The notes: a model not told the origin generated them from the letters alone. 64,000 nucleotides of DNA from Cephalopachus bancanus (GCA_027257055.1 JAPVLO010000019.1:15488501-15552500), one strand, 5' to 3'; positions 51,340 to 63,872 are shown, numbered from the stretch's first letter. Translations and numbers: made by a program.

Positions 51340-52960
51340 GATTTACCCTCCCACCTAAAACAATGCAAAATGGACAAAAAATATAAAATAATGATTCTTC
51401 AAGACATTCACTATCAGACAACAAAGATCAGTGATTAATGAGAGTCATAGAAAAAATTAGGTGATATCTGCCATTGTCCAGCTTATCGCCTTGAGGGAGA
51501 TTCCAGTATAAAATTCAAGAATATAGGGATCCCACATAAAACCTAGCAAACTCTCTGAGTTTAGCATTCAAGGTGGAGAGTCTGGGGAGATCAAAGTGGT
51601 CAGAGTTTTCAGGACAGAATAATAGAGAGAGCCACACAGAGAAAGAATACAGGAGACCTGCAAGAGAGATGCCTTCAAGTATTTAAGCAGGGCATTAATC
51701 AATGCATGCGTGTAAGAAAAATACTTGAGGACTGAAAAGAACCACCCAAAAGAATTAGAAGAAACAGCACTCCTACCTCCCATAGGGCTGAGAGTAATGC
51801 TTGTTTCTAAGAAACAGCTTGGAAAATCTGATAATTCAAGAGGAATTTGGTAGAGTAACTAGATGAATCTTGCCTGATAAGTGAGTATTCTCTCTAGACT
51901 AAATGCTGCTCAGGTTCCACCTAGTGGATCTTAAAAGCAAGATACAAAGGGATCAAACAATTTCCAAGGAACCTAACTGCGTCTTGAAACACATCTAAAG
52001 AATATGTACAGAAATATAAAAATATACAAGACCCATAAAAGTAAAATTTACAATATCTCACATCAAATAAAAAATTATCAGACAAAGAAGCAAAAAAATA
52101 TGACTCATCATGCCAATAAAACTTAATCAATGGAAATTTACACAGAATTGACATAGAATTATCAGAGAAAGGCATTTAAGACAGGGTTTATAACTGTGTT
52201 CTACATGTTCAAAAGACTACAGAAAAGAATAAACATATTAAGCAGAGACATGGAAGATATACAAAAAATATAAATTGAAATTGTAAAGATAAAATTATAA
52301 TTTCTAAGATAAAATAATACATTGGATGGTATTAATGTCAGATTAGACATTGCAAACATAAAGAAGAAACTACCTAATGAACCACACAGAGAGAAAATGA
52401 ACTGGAAAAAATGAAGAGAGCATCAGTGGGTTATGGGACAATTACAAGCAAGCTAATGTAGGTATAAGTGTAACAAGTGAAGTATGAAAGAAAAACGAGG
52501 GGACAGAAAAAACATCATAAAAATAATGAGTCAAAATGTTCCAATTTTATGAGCAAGCAAACACATAGCTCTAAGAAGCTCAATGAATTGTAAGCAAAAG
52601 AAATGATTAAAACTACAAGAAATATAATAATCAAATTGTTCAAAATCAGTGATAAAGAAAAATCTTAAAAGCAGCCAGAAAAAAAGACATATAACACAAA
52701 GAAGAAAAAGAAAGATAAAAGCAAACTTCTCATTAGAGACAATGCAAGTACAAAGATAGTAGAATAACATTATTAAAACACTAAAAAAATCAACCTACCA
52801 TTCTGTACCCAGCAAAGATATTACTTTTCAGATAGACAAAAAGAGATACAAAAACTGAAATATCATCATCAACAGAACTGTTAAAGAAAGTGCTTTAGGT
52901 AGAAATTCACTGAGATGAGGAGATATGAATCTAAAAAAACGAATCCAAAAACACCAGAAA
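51340..52960 (+). mobile_element. Old L1 fragment: 5' region and ORF1
   Basis: Old L1M-type sequence. ORF1 homology is best at 52400-52900: 'gaaaaatcttaaaagcagccagaaaaaaa', 'caacctaccattctgtacccagc' and 'gttaaagaaagtgctttaggtagaa' correspond to the ORF1p C-terminal region seen in the old L1 at 17550-17850. Frames are fully broken. It stops shortly after ORF1 with no ORF2 behind it. Confidence 0.7.
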
Positions 52961-53485
52961 TGATAAGTATGTGTGTAAATATATAAGATTTTTTTTCTTA
53001 CTATTAATGTGCACATGTTTGAAATTACAAATACTCATATAATTAAGTGACAATATTTATGCTTTCAAGTTGGCTTCTTAAAATATAGTTAACTTTAGCA
53101 GCATGTTATAAAATAATATATATGCCACAACTAATATAAAATAATTAATGTTATGGATATTATAAAACAATGTACATGCCACAAATATGTTTATATATGA
53201 TCATTATATGCTTAGTAATGACCAAGTATTTTTACATTCTGTGTCAATAAGTTGCAGCATTGTCTGGAGTTTATAACAATCAATATTTACCTCTTTTTTT
53301 CTCTAAAGATACTTATTTTAATTCTATTCAGTTGAATCAATACATTTTTTGCTTTTAAATTTTCATTATTTTAACCATATTTGTTAATTTATATATCTGA
53401 GGTATACAACATATTTTGATATACATGTGCATAATGATATGATTCCACAGTAAAGCAAATTTACATATCCAGCACCTTCCACAGT

Positions 53486-53487
<2 letters not shown>
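52961..53487. other. No recognised gene
   Basis: Very AT-rich spacer with repeated 'ataaaataat/atgccacaa' motifs near 53110-53185 that form a weak local duplication. Confidence 0.4.

Positions 53488-53535
<48 letters not shown>
53488..53535 (+). repeat. (TG)n microsatellite
   Basis: Forty-eight bases of TG dinucleotides directly upstream of an old L1 head. Confidence 0.98.
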
Positions 53536-53537
<2 letters not shown>

Positions 53538-55345
53538 AGAGCACCTAAAATCTGGCCAGCAAGATGGTGGAATAGGTCTCAGATTTCTCTACCCTCCATA
53601 GGAAGTTCAACTAGCAAAATAACCACACCCAAGAACACCTTGGTGAAAACCCCAAAGTTTGAGGAAAGGCCCGAAGCACCTATGTAGATGAAAAAACAAA
53701 CAAACAAACAAGACTGAGTAAAGGTCACATCGAAAGGGTAGAAGAAATGGTCTCACTTTGACCATATCACTCCTTCCCCTGCCCCAAGTCACCATGACAC
53801 CACACAGATAGGATTTCCTAGGGTCTGTGGTTTCTACGGTGAAAAGGAAGAACTGGAAGTGGGTGTCAGTTTCCCTAGCATTCTTAGACACTTCCTAGGA
53901 AGCCCACTCCAGTCACATCTCATAGGGAATGCAGGGGTAATGACATGGCTATTCCACCTACGGTGAGGTAGAAACAAAACAAGGAGGCAGAACCCACAGT
54001 GACCAGCATGCAGATGTTGGGGTAGCTCTATGTCCCTGCCAGCAGCAGTGCCAAATCAGAGATATTAGCTAACAGCATAGCTCACCTGCAAAGTCAGACT
54101 GAAGACTCCTAGCCCCAGAAGTGGTGGGAAGTTCTACTTGACTTGCCTCAGACCCTGCCCCAGATTTCCACCCAAGGAGACACCTATCACTATGCATTTT
54201 GGTAAAAACCAAGGGGTACTTCTGCCACACCCACATGTTTAAACAGCACTCAGTATGACCTCAAAGCCCACCGTGAGACTCCACTCAGAGAGAGAGAGAT
54301 GACTACCACGGTGCATCTCAGCAACCAGCAGGGGCTAGTTCTGTCATACCTGGGAGTTTAAACAGCACTTGGCTTAGCCTCAAAGTCCGCCCTAAGGCCC
54401 CACCTAGGCAGAGAGGCAAACCTCAACTGTGCATTTCTAGTACACAAAACAGATGGTCCCATCCATCCCAAGAAGCAAACTTACCTAATCTCAGGGCCCC
54501 TACTGGAATCCTGCAGAACTCAGTGACCACCTGGCCAGGAAATATACCATCGCCCAGCCCCATCACAGGCAATTGCAGTGCCCATCCAACAGCTCTGCCT
54601 GATTGCAGAGCTCAGTCAATGGTCTTGTAAAACAATAGAGCCCAGTCAGCTGCCCCATCCAAATTCAGTACAAAGGCAGCATTCCAGCCATATAAAGAAC
54701 CTAAAAGCAAAATCTACCTGCCTGGGGTCGTTACCAGCTAGCTCCTACAGAATCACAAACTAAACAGTGAAAGTCTATCCCTGCCAACTTGTAAAAGCTG
54801 GAAGAGTTGTTTATCTCCTTGAATGGGCAGAAAGAAATGCAAGGACACAAGGATTCAAAAAATTCGGGGAAATCATGATGCCTCCAAAAGAAAATAACTA
54901 AGCTCTAACAATAAACTCTAAATAAATTTAGGTCTATAAAATGTTAGACAAATAATTCAGAATAATCCTCTTAAAGAAGTTTGGTGGACTACAGGGATAT
55001 ATGACTAAAATATTAAATGAAATTTGGAAAGTAACACATGAACAAAATTAAAAGTTTGACAAAGAAATAGAAATGATAAAAAAACAAATCCTTAACAATG
55101 AAGAGTACAATGACTAAATTATAAAAACACATTTGAAAGTTTCAACAGAAGGCTTAATCAAACTGAAGAAAGAATCAATGAGTTTGAAGACAGAATGTTT
55201 GAAATTATTCAGTGAGAGGAGAAAAATGAATAAATAATAAAAAAAGATGACGAGCCTACAGGAATTATGAGAAACCCTCAAGAGACCTATTACTCACATA
55301 ACATTAGCTGCATTTCCAGAAGGAGAAATAAGAGAGAAAGATCCA
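53536..55345 (+). mobile_element. Old L1 head: 5' UTR and start of ORF1
   Basis: Starts with the L1-type 'ggccagcaagatggtgg' and contains a long 5' UTR with a 119-bp imperfect tandem pair. The N-terminal ORF1 region follows (aagaagtttggtggactacag; caacagaaggcttaatcaaactg), ending near 'gctgcatttccagaaggag', which matches the RRM start of other L1 ORF1s. Broken frames; no ORF2 downstream. Confidence 0.75.
54181..54418 (+). repeat. 119-bp imperfect tandem pair in L1 5' UTR
   Basis: Units 54181-54299 and 54300-54418 share 'gtttaaacagcact' and 'cctcaaag' at a 119-bp spacing; a partial third unit starts near 54419 (ctcaactgtgcat). L1 5' UTRs often carry such repeats. Confidence 0.75.
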
Positions 55346-55399
55346 ATAGTGGTAAGCGGTATAACTTCTGAAGCCTCCTTCTGTGGGTGAATAAGTCTT

Positions 55400-56110
55400 A
55401 AATGAAAAAATCCACACTAATATTCCAGTCTACCTAAACCTTTGAATCCCTTCATTTACATTAAACCAAGAGAGGTCTGGCATTTCTAATTAACCCACCA
55501 TGGGCCATATTTTGTCCATGTTTTATCCAACCAACCAGTTAGAGCCATTGCTGAAACATTAAATGTAGAATCTCTGCTTATCGAACCCATATCAATATTT
55601 TCTGCCTGATCCAACTTTATGTTTCTTCCACTGCTATTCCACCCATTCACTATCTATCATTATACAAGCTCCCTGGATTTCTGCTTGCATATATTTCTGC
55701 TTTTAGTGCACTTTCTCATGTCACACTTTGTACCTCACATTTTGGGATCTGCTGGGACTTGAGTCTAGCTGTACGTCTAAAAACAAAGAGGTTTGGGTCC
55801 TAAGGAGAATCAGCATTGCTTTTCATGGCAACTGGCTCAGGGGACGCCATTACAGTTTCCCCAGGCAAGGCAGGGGGAATGCAGACTGAGATGGATGGTC
55901 TGCAACAACTGGGAATGGGGAGGACATTTCCACTCGAAGTGAGCTGCCCTCTTCCACTGGCAAAGAATATTCATCAAAATGAGCTCGAAGTCCCCACTTC
56001 CATCAGGGTCATTCCATAAGTTTGCACTTCAACTTACAGGATCCCATTCTTTCCCAGCCAGTGCCATCATTTTAACAGTAGAAGCCCTGCAAGGATGGGG
56101 GTTCAGATTG
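55400..56110. mobile_element. Possible ERVL/MaLR internal remnant
   Basis: Phrases such as 'caaccaaccagttagagcc' and 'ccatgggccatattttgtcc' are reminiscent of ERVL-type internal sequence, but the assignment is from vague memory. No readable retroviral protein motif; ORFs at 55816 and 55979 are short. Confidence 0.3.
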
Positions 56111-56433
56111 TGTTCTAATTCAGCCAGTCACAAGATGATTTTGTGCTTAATTTTCAGTATCTCAGTCCTATGGCTCTAAGAGATAAGGGTCTTCAAAACA
56201 TATTGAAGCTTTTAGGTCATTTATGCATCAACTGAGCTGATGATTCAAATCCCTGAGTTCATCTTTTTCTTTTAACACTCTACTGAAAATAGTCATTAGA
56301 GTCTTTAATCAGATTAAAAAGACAATTCCAGAAACCTCAGAAGTAATTCAGAAAACTCACTCTTAAAATTCTGTTCATCTAGAACCACTCTTGAAACCAA
56401 CATTATTAGTCTGGATTTTCCATAGGAAAAAAA

Positions 56434-56450
56434 ACTCTCTCTCTCTCTAT

Positions 56451-56505
<55 letters not shown>

Positions 56506-56513
56506 GTGTGTGT
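56434..56513 (+). repeat. Compound (CT)n(TG)n microsatellite
   Basis: A short CT tract followed by about 60 bp of TG with one CG interruption. Confidence 0.97.
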
Positions 56514-56867
56514 ATCTCCCTCACAGACACAAGCAGAATAATGTTTAACCAAAGATCTAGGCACCTTTTGACATATAAAATTAACCATCACCGGTCATCA
56601 GGAAAGTGACCTGCCTCAAGTCCTCTCCCTAACCTAGGGGCTTGACACTACCTGCTCCTGCCTTATGTTTTGGAATTCTTACCACTCTAATGATTATTTT
56701 GGGTTAGCATTGGGCAGGATCTCATGACAGAAGTAATTCTTTTCTCTTTTCCTACTGCAACTTCAGTATTTATAATAAACCTGACTCATAGTAAGCATAT
56801 ATATGTTTTTCAAATGAATAAAATTGATTCTGGTGATAGGAGGCAGGGTCCAGACAACACTTATCAT

Positions 56868-57110
56868 TTTGGGGGCTTTTTGAGAATAGCCATTCTAACC
56901 GGTAGGAGTTCGTATTGCCTTGGGATTTTGATTTGCATTTCCTTGGTGATTAGTGATGTTATGCGCCTTTTCACATATTTGTTGGCCATTTGTATGTCTT
57001 CTTTGCAAACATGTCTATTTCAGGTTCTTTGCCAATTTTTAAATCAGGTTGTGAGGTTTTTTTGTTGTTGTTTATTTGTGTGTTCTTGCTATTCAGTTGT
57101 GTGGTTTCCT
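56868..57110 (-). mobile_element. Old L1 ORF2 C-terminal fragment
   Basis: Reverse-complement L1 text: 'gagaatagccattctaaccgg', 'ttgatttgcatttccttgg' and 'ttggccatttgtatgtcttc' correspond to the ORF2 region just before the Cys-rich finger (compare 18990-19120). Heavily diverged. Confidence 0.8.
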
Positions 57111-57640
57111 ACAGAATTATTTTTTAACTACCATTTTATATATATTTTTTTAATAATAGAAATGGTTAATAGTAGTCATATGGATACGTATAACCAATAT
57201 ATCAATATATTTAGGCATACCTAATTAAATGAATAAAAACCTTTTAAAGTGAATCCCTACAGTTTGAGTAAGTCCTAGGCTTAGTGTGTGTACATTGTCT
57301 CCTTAACTGAAATTTCTTCACAATGTAATCATTTGAACTTAATGCCATTCCACTTGTGTTACCCACAGCTTTCTTCCAACTGCTCACGGCTCCAGCCAAC
57401 CTGGTTTCTTTGCTCTAGCACTGCATTTTTGGGTCTCTTTGTTCCCTAGGCATTGCTGTACGACTTGCCATGGTTGCCACGAAGTCCCTCAAGGTTCTCT
57501 ACTAGCAGCCTTCCTTTGAAATGCCACTGCACATCCTATCTATGAATCACACCCAGTTGACTCAGGCCTCAAAGAGTGTTGCCAGCTGTGAGGAGCCAGA
57601 GCTCTCATTTGGCACATGGCTTTGCTACTTATGGCATGGC
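57111..57640. other. No recognised gene
   Basis: AT-rich then more balanced sequence; nothing recognised. Confidence 0.4.
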
Positions 57641-57773
57641 CAGCTGGACCAGGAGCATTAACATCAGCTGGGAGCATGTTAGTAAATCAATCTGAATTGT
57701 TAAAAAACCAATCTGGAGTCTAACAAAATACAGGTGATTTATATGCACACCAGAGTTTGAGAAGCACTGGTTA
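57641..57773 (-). mobile_element. MER5A-like hAT-Charlie fragment
   Basis: On the minus strand it reads 'ccagtgcttctcaaactctgg', 'gtgcatataaatcacctg' and 'atgctcccagctgatg', the order of MER5A. Diverged. Confidence 0.75.
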
Positions 57774-58145
57774 GCGCCCCTTAACTTTCCTCCACACACC
57801 CCCCCTTTGCTTTTTTAATGATGATTTCTATGGAGATGGTGTTTTAATCAAACTAGCTGTACCTCCACATAGCTCTACAACCCACCATAATTCTCTGGAC
57901 TAGGTAGGGCTTGAATAAATTTTATACTGACACTGATAAAGAAGTCTCATATACACCAGTGAAACTGACATCTTCCTAATGACTTAACTTTTATTCTTGT
58001 CATCCTTTTGTCCGTGGAGAAAGGAGTAAGGCAGGTGTTCCAGATTTCTGATACAAAGAGCTTAATGAACAACTTTTTCCTTTCAAGATCTAAGCCATGG
58101 AGTCCTAGTCTATTCAACCTAACAATGACATACACATGGGATAGA
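57774..58145. other. No recognised gene
   Basis: Short interval between a MER5A-like element and an LTR. Nothing recognised. Confidence 0.4.
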
Positions 58146-58566
58146 GTCTGCCCTAATTTTCTAGGGCTCCCATAACAATGTAGCAGAGACTGAGTGGCTT
58201 AAACGACAGAAACTTATTCTCTCACACTGGAGGCTAGAAGTCAGATTAAGGTGTCGGCGGGGTTGCTTACTTCTAAGGGCAATGAGAAAGGTTCTGTTCC
58301 ATGTCTCTCCCCAACTTCCCAGTGACTTGGTGGCAATATTAGGCTTTCCTGCTTTCCTTAGCTTGTAAAAGCATCATCACTCTGATCTCTACCTTCATCT
58401 TCACATGAAGTTCTCCCCATGTGCCTGTCTCCAAATATCCCCTGTTTGTAATATCAGATTAGAGTCTACCCAAATGGCTTCATTTTAATGTAATTACCTC
58501 TGTAAAGATTCTCCAATAAAGTCACATCCTGAGGTAATGGGAATTAGTACTTCAGCATACAAATAG
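58146..58566 (-). mobile_element. MST/MLT-type ERVL-MaLR LTR
   Basis: Reverse-complement MaLR landmarks: 'gagtggcttaaacgacagaaac', 'ctctcacactggaggctagaag', 'gtgtcggcggggttgctt', 'taatgtaattacctctgtaaag' and 'gtaatgggaattagtacttcagcata'. Length of about 420 bp is normal for this class. No coding part. Confidence 0.8.
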
Positions 58567-58662
58567 CAAAAGGGGGTGAGGAAGGAAGCAGATTCTCTCT
58601 CTCTAAGGGTTAGTTTAAAATCCTGGTCAGAGAATCCAATGGGCAAAATTGAGAACTGGTAC

Positions 58663-58768
58663 AGACTGATGAAAGGCATGTAATCAAGGGGACAAGGCAA
58701 ACTCCCAAGAGACCTTATGCATCTTATTTTCCTATGATTGAAAATATAGATTGAATCCTACCAAATTG
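58663..58768 (+). repeat. 106-bp direct repeat, copy 1
   Basis: Runs from 'gactgatgaaaggcatgtaatc' to 'gaatcctaccaaa' and recurs at 59218 with about 90 percent identity by eye. Confidence 0.9.
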
Positions 58769-59217
58769 TGGGTGAGCACAGCAAGAAATCCAGAAACCTC
58801 TAGTTATATTAGCTTGAAAATGTCCTTGGCAGCAAGCAGTTGACCCCACTGTCAAGAACTATTGCTTCCTTCACCTGGGAGGAAGTTCAGCTCTGTTCTT
58901 TCTGGACAATATCACTGGGTTTAATGGCCTGTCACTCACTTTAACTGGAGTGCATGTTTGTAGAAGTGTGGATTCTCAGGGATAATTCATAGCGAGATTC
59001 CAGATGCCTGGAGGCTCAATAGCTGCTCACCATTACTACATTTCCCCAAGGATTACACCAACAGTGGGCTCGGCCATGGGATAAAGTTGGTCTGTGAGGA
59101 AGCCATGCTTTTTCATATTGCCTTGATTGAATAGACGTTGAGTACTGAGTATACTTACATTTAACTGGCACTACATTTAAGATGATGTCTGTCTATTGGC
59201 CAGTTCTCCCATGGAAA
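58769..59217. other. Spacer between the direct repeats
   Basis: Non-repeated sequence with no ORF of note and no recognised element. Confidence 0.45.
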
Positions 59218-59325
59218 AAGATTGATGAGAGGCTTGTAATCAAGGGGACAAGGGCAAACTCCCAAGAGACCTTATGCATCTTATTTTCCTATTTTTGAAA
59301 ATGTAGATTGAATTCTACCAAATAT
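59218..59325 (+). repeat. 106-bp direct repeat, copy 2
   Basis: Second copy, from 'agattgatgagaggcttgtaatc' to 'gaattctaccaaat'. The 450 bp between the copies are not repeated. Origin unknown: local duplication or two members of an unrecognised family. Confidence 0.9.
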
Positions 59326-59577
59326 ATCCTACCAAAAATAATCTCGTCAGCACACTTCTCTTCGGGAAGCAAAGAGATGATGATCAGGAAAGAATTTTCA
59401 GAAATTACTTGATTTTCTCCCAAGATTTGTAAATACTAGAGTTCTGAAGGATTGAGAGTATCTAAGTAGTTTCCTTCCATTACTGTAAAGGTAGGCTTTC
59501 CCCCTTCTAGTTTGTTATTTTTTGTTATTATTTATCCAGTAAATATGTTGTGAGACAGTTTTCATCATTTATTTATT

Positions 59578-59866
59578 TTATTTTTTGAATCAGAGTGTCA
59601 CTCTGTTGCCCAGGCCAGAGTATGGTGGTGCTCACGCCCACTGCAGCCTTGACCTTCTAGGCTCAGGTAATCCTTTAGCCTATGCCTCCTAAGTAGCTGG
59701 GACTACCTGCACGCACCACCACACCCAGCTAATTTTCTGATTTATTGTAGAGACAAGATCTCAGTGTGTTGCCCAGGCTGGTCTTGAATCCCTGGGCTCA
59801 GGAAGTCTTCTCATCTCAACCTCCCAAAATTCTGGAATTACAGGTGTGCACCACCACGCCCACCAT
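59578..59866 (-). mobile_element. Alu SINE, old AluJ-like
   Basis: Reverse-complemented, diverged Alu with 'cccaggctggtcttgaatccctgg' and 'aacctcccaaaattctgg'. No clear target duplication. It lacks the derived right arm. Confidence 0.92.
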
Positions 59867-60431
59867 AGTTTGTACCTTTTAAATCACAGAAACGATTGTT
59901 CAGTGTATTTTGCTACATTTAGTATTGGCTAAGCTTCTTTTATTATGAAATTCCATTTTCCATCCTTAAAAAAAAAGAACCTTAGGTCTCTTTCCCATCT
60001 GCTTCTACAAAAGGAGGCAGAGTTTTCACGAGTAAGTTGGCTGACTACAGCTCAAGTGGAAGAAATTAAGGGAATTTCATTTGCTTTTGCAGAGTTAAAC
60101 TTTACATAGCACTCTGTGTTCAGCGCTGTGCTTCTCCTCTGTGCTCCAGGATTTCCATAAAAAGGAATAGGATTACAGCAATGATTTAGTGCTTCTGAGA
60201 ATCAGAGGCACTCAGAATCCAGATCAGAAAAGATTGACTGACCTACCTCTGGCCAATCTTGAAATGCTACAAAATGCAAGAAAAAGCAGCCCAAGATTTG
60301 TAAATGCAAATAAGGAGAAATTGGGATTTTTGAAGCATTGAAATATGATTCGAGGGTTCCCGGAATAACTCCCAAAGGAGACTCAAGGAGAATGTTGACT
60401 CCTAAGTATCCACTTGCAGATTAACTACCCT
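59867..60431. other. No recognised gene
   Basis: Single-copy-looking sequence; an A-run at 59968-59976. Nothing recognised. Confidence 0.45.
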
Positions 60432-60655
60432 CAGCATGATTCATGTTGATCATTCTAGAAATTATTTATCCAGCTGTCCTCTACAGACCACTTGTATCAA
60501 GATCTCCTGAGGTACTGATTAAAAATGAAGATTTGGGAACCCCTTCCCTGCCCTATGAAATCAGAACTTCAAGGGGCGGGGCTTGGATATTTGGGGTTTT
60601 AACAGGAACCCCAGTGGTACTTACAAACACACTGAAGTTTGCAGGCCGCTGATCC
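60432..60655. mobile_element. hAT-Charlie MITE (MER5/MER20-like)
   Basis: A palindrome-like layout typical of these MITEs: 'gaggtactgattaaaaatgaagatttggg' and 'gaaatcagaacttcaaggggcggggc', then 'tttaacaggaaccccag' and 'cactgaagtttgcaggccgctgatccaggg'. Family name uncertain. Confidence 0.6.
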
Positions 60656-61639
60656 AGGGTTTCTTCTCATTTGCCAAGTCCTAAAACAAGATTTGGCATA
60701 AAATCACTAGAGTAAGGCTGAAGGAAGAGGACACTGCTGCTGTCAACTCTGGACGCAGGGTACACCAGCACCATTGATTCTACTGGCCTTGGAAACAGAT
60801 GTCACTTAAAATCCCAACCAATGGAAGGAAGGGATGACTCCATTGTCTGCACGTTGCCTAGCCCTCTCGGGCAGGGATATCTGATTGGTTGATCCTAGGT
60901 CACACGCCACAGACCTGCTTAAGGCGTTCAGCTTTCTATGGTGAGAGGGAGTTAGCCTCCCAATAAGATTCCTATGATAAATGATCCCCAAATATAGGAA
61001 AAAGTGTTTTCAGATGTTTTTAACTCTTTAACCCATTTAGAAAAAAAAAGTGCCGCTCGCTACTGTGTTCATTTAATTTTATACAAACACACTCTTTGAG
61101 ACTGGAGCAAATTTGATCGGCTTTCAGTGTGAAAACAAACAGAGAATTACAAAAATAGTAATTCTCTCTCCCTCTTTTATTTAAATCTCAGGGTAAATAC
61201 TGCAGCCACAAGCACCCTACCATCTCCCGCCCTTCCCACCGCCCTCCTTCCCTCAGATGCCAGCGGCACCTGCTATAATCATTGTGGCAGGGGGGAAAAA
61301 AGCAGCCCTGGGAGTTGAAGCACTGAAACTAGTGGGTCCCTCTTGGTGAATACTGAGGTTTGGTGAGAACATCCCTCTAAAGAGGTCCACAGAATTTTTC
61401 CTTGCTGAGCTCTCTCAAATGGCCACTACTTAAAACATATTCATCTCTCCTATTAAGTACATGTCATTGACACTTTATTTTAGTGACTTTCTGTCTCCAG
61501 AATCCTTTAACTCTTCATTCTGGGAGAAATGTTAAGCCTCCCAGGTTACTTATCTCATGCTTCCCTGGGTCCCTTCTTCACTCCCTATGATTCTTTTATA
61601 ATTTGATATGACTATTCTGACTTTTTACAAATCAAGAGA
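60656..61639. other. Apparently unique intergenic sequence
   Basis: About 1 kb without a recognised repeat. A GC-richer patch at 61215-61320 (cccgcccttcccaccgccctcc, tgccagcggcacctgc) stands out in an AT-rich window but has too few CpGs for a CpG island. Confidence 0.45.
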
Positions 61640-61725
61640 AGCTCAGAAATGGTGTAGGTCAAGGTCATGTAGCTAATAATGACACAGGTGAAGGTAGGAG
61701 TGTGAGTCCCAAGTGTTTAGCCTCC
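61640..61725 (-). mobile_element. MIR fragment
   Basis: 'gtaggtcaaggtcatgtagc' and 'gtaggagtgtgagtcccaag' match the MIR core region in reverse complement. Confidence 0.65.
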
Positions 61726-61954
61726 TATAAGCTCAAGGAGCCAATTTGCTTCTCTAGGTCTTTGACTTCCTTGGTCATTTTTATACACCATCTCCAAATA
61801 TCTGTATTTTGCAGTCCTCATTATACTCAACGGAATTACATTCTTGTTGGAAGCTTTAAAACTCTTCAAATTGATTGTGCCCTTTCTATGTCACTTCTCT
61901 TAGGTAGATTCAAGCTGGACTCGCTATTTTAATAACTTGTATTGAATGTCTTGT

Positions 61955-62095
61955 TCTAGGCATTTTACCAACGTGATATCACTTAATCTTGTAAGGAAAA
62001 AGAATCAAGATTCAAAGAGGTGAGGTAAATTATCTATCTACATATTTAATCAATGGTACAATAAAAATTCAACCTGAGTTTAAAGCATATGGTTT
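61955..62095 (-). mobile_element. MIR fragment
   Basis: 'ttttaccaacgtgatatcacttaatc', 'gattcaaagaggtgaggtaaatta' and 'aattcaacctgagt' follow reverse-complement MIR order. Confidence 0.6.
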
Positions 62096-62254
62096 TTCTG
62101 CTCCATCAAACTGCTTCCTACACTGCATTGGAATGAAAACATCATGGTGCAGCTTCAGACAACAGGTAAAGATGAAAATTTTATACACAAAGGGATCCCT
62201 AAAACTACCATGGTGGGGGTTATCTATTCTGCATCTAGGTAATACTACCTTTAA

Positions 62255-62256
62255 TA

Positions 62257-62312
<56 letters not shown>

Positions 62313-62313
62313 A
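62255..62313 (+). repeat. (CA)n microsatellite
   Basis: About 55 bp of CA dinucleotides with one TA interruption. Confidence 0.97.
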
Positions 62314-62394
62314 AACCATCATCACTCCTTTCATCCTTCCAAGTCTTGGTGATGTCTCTGCCCTTTGAGCTGCGATAGCAATTAGATATTACTG

Positions 62395-62535
62395 TTTATT
62401 AGGATCTGGACTCATCTTTGCAATAACCCCCACAAGTTATCTTGTCTTTGCTTAAGAGAATTAACCACACCCAGATAGAAATTGGCAGAGCTAGCAATCT
62501 ACCTGGTCTGACTTCCATAGTCCACGCCTTGAGAC
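62395..62535 (-). mobile_element. MIR fragment
   Basis: 'tctttgcaataacccccacaag', 'aattggcagagctagcaatc' and 'ctggtctgacttccatag' follow reverse-complement MIR order. Confidence 0.65.
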
Positions 62536-62746
62536 CATGTTGTTCAAACAATTCACTGCTCACAGAGGAAGTTAAAAGTTAAAAATAAAGGCATTGCCCA
62601 CTTTCTATAGTCCATCTATAATGTCAGTGCTTATTGAACTGTCACATTATTTTTCTCCAGTTCTTCCACAATGCCTTGTATAGTGCCTGATTCTTAAGAA
62701 TTTAATGATGGAGTTGGTAATTATAATTATGAAACAAGTTTAAATT

Positions 62747-63360
62747 TATTTCACTTTATTTTCAAAAAATTTTTTATTTTAAAGATGTGGGGTACAATTC
62801 AAGGTTAGGTATACAAATGTTCATTATGCAGGTATCCTTGCTGATGAGGTGTGGCCCCTTCCCTGGCAGTTTCACACTACTGCCTATCCCGCCCCCCTCC
62901 CCCAGCAGTTCCTACTATTGTCAATCCTTTTCTTTTCTTTTTTGAGTTGAAGTCTCACTCCGTGGCCCAGACTGGAGTGCAGTGGCATGCTCCCGGCCAC
63001 TGCAGCCTCGCCCTGCTGGGCTCCGGCATTCCTTCCACCTCAGCCTTCCAAGTAGCTGGAACTACAGGCGCATGCTACCATATCTGACTTATTTTTGATT
63101 TATTGTAGAGACGATTTCACCAAGTTGCCCAGGGGGGTCTCGAACCCGCGGGCTCAGGCAATCCACCTGCCTCGGCCTCCCAAAGTGCTGGGATTACAGG
63201 CTGAGCCGCTGAGCCCGGCCAACCAATCCTTTTCTTATAGTATAGTATAATTGTTCAAGGTCCACTTATGAGTGAGAACATGTGATACTCAGTTCTTTGT
63301 TTCTGTGATAGATCACTCAGTATTATAGACTCTAAGTCCATCCAAGTTGCTGTGAAGCTC
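62747..63360 (-). mobile_element. 5'-truncated L1 3' end carrying an Alu
   Basis: Minus-strand L1 3' UTR (gatgtggggtacaattcaagg at 62784) and the end of ORF2 to 63360, split by an Alu. Perfect 14-bp duplications, aacaagtttaaatt, at 62733-62746 and 63361-63374. Confidence 0.95.
62935..63223 (-). mobile_element. Alu SINE in an L1 tail
   Basis: Reverse-complemented Alu with 13-bp duplications, caatccttttctt, at 62922-62934 and 63224-63236 within L1. It keeps ancestral 'cccaaagtgctggg' and undeleted 'ccaagttgccc'. Confidence 0.95.
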
Positions 63361-63581
63361 AACAAGTTTAAATTCAACGATAACTTGTCACAAGCATTTT
63401 TGTGAAGACTTATGATCCACTGGTTTTTTAGAGGACTAGTTAATATAAATTGATATGTTTATGTGTTGTACATAATATATATACTTATGTATACATATAA
63501 TTGAGTATAATGACACATATACAAAGTTCTGGAGAAACAGAAATCTGTTAATGTAGTGAATTTCATACAAATTATATATTC

Positions 63582-63872
63582 CTTTTTTTTTTTTTTTGAG
63601 TTGGAGTCTCACTCTGTCGCTCAGACTGGAGTGCAGTGGACGCTCCTGGCCATCGCAGCCTCGACCTGCTGGGCTCCGGTGATCCTTCCGCCTCAGCCTT
63701 CCGAGTAGCCAGAATTACAGGCGCGTACTACCATGCCCGGCTAATTTTTTGATTTTATTGTACAGATGAGGTCTCGCCTGCCCAGGTGGGTCTCGAACCC
63801 GCGGGCTCAGGCAATCCACTCACCTCAGCCTCCCAAAGGCGCAGGATTACAGGCTGAGCCACCGAACCTGGC
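63582..63872 (-). mobile_element. Alu SINE, young subfamily
   Basis: Reverse-complemented Alu with a 16-T tail complement, both derived markers (cccaaaggcgcagg; shortened tcgcctgccc) and perfect 15-bp duplications, acaaattatatattc, at 63567-63581 and 63873-63887. Confidence 0.97.

Noticed and set aside
61215..61320. GC-richer patch as a possible promoter
   Set aside because: Few CpGs, no TATA or adjoining ORF, and no conserved element I recognise.
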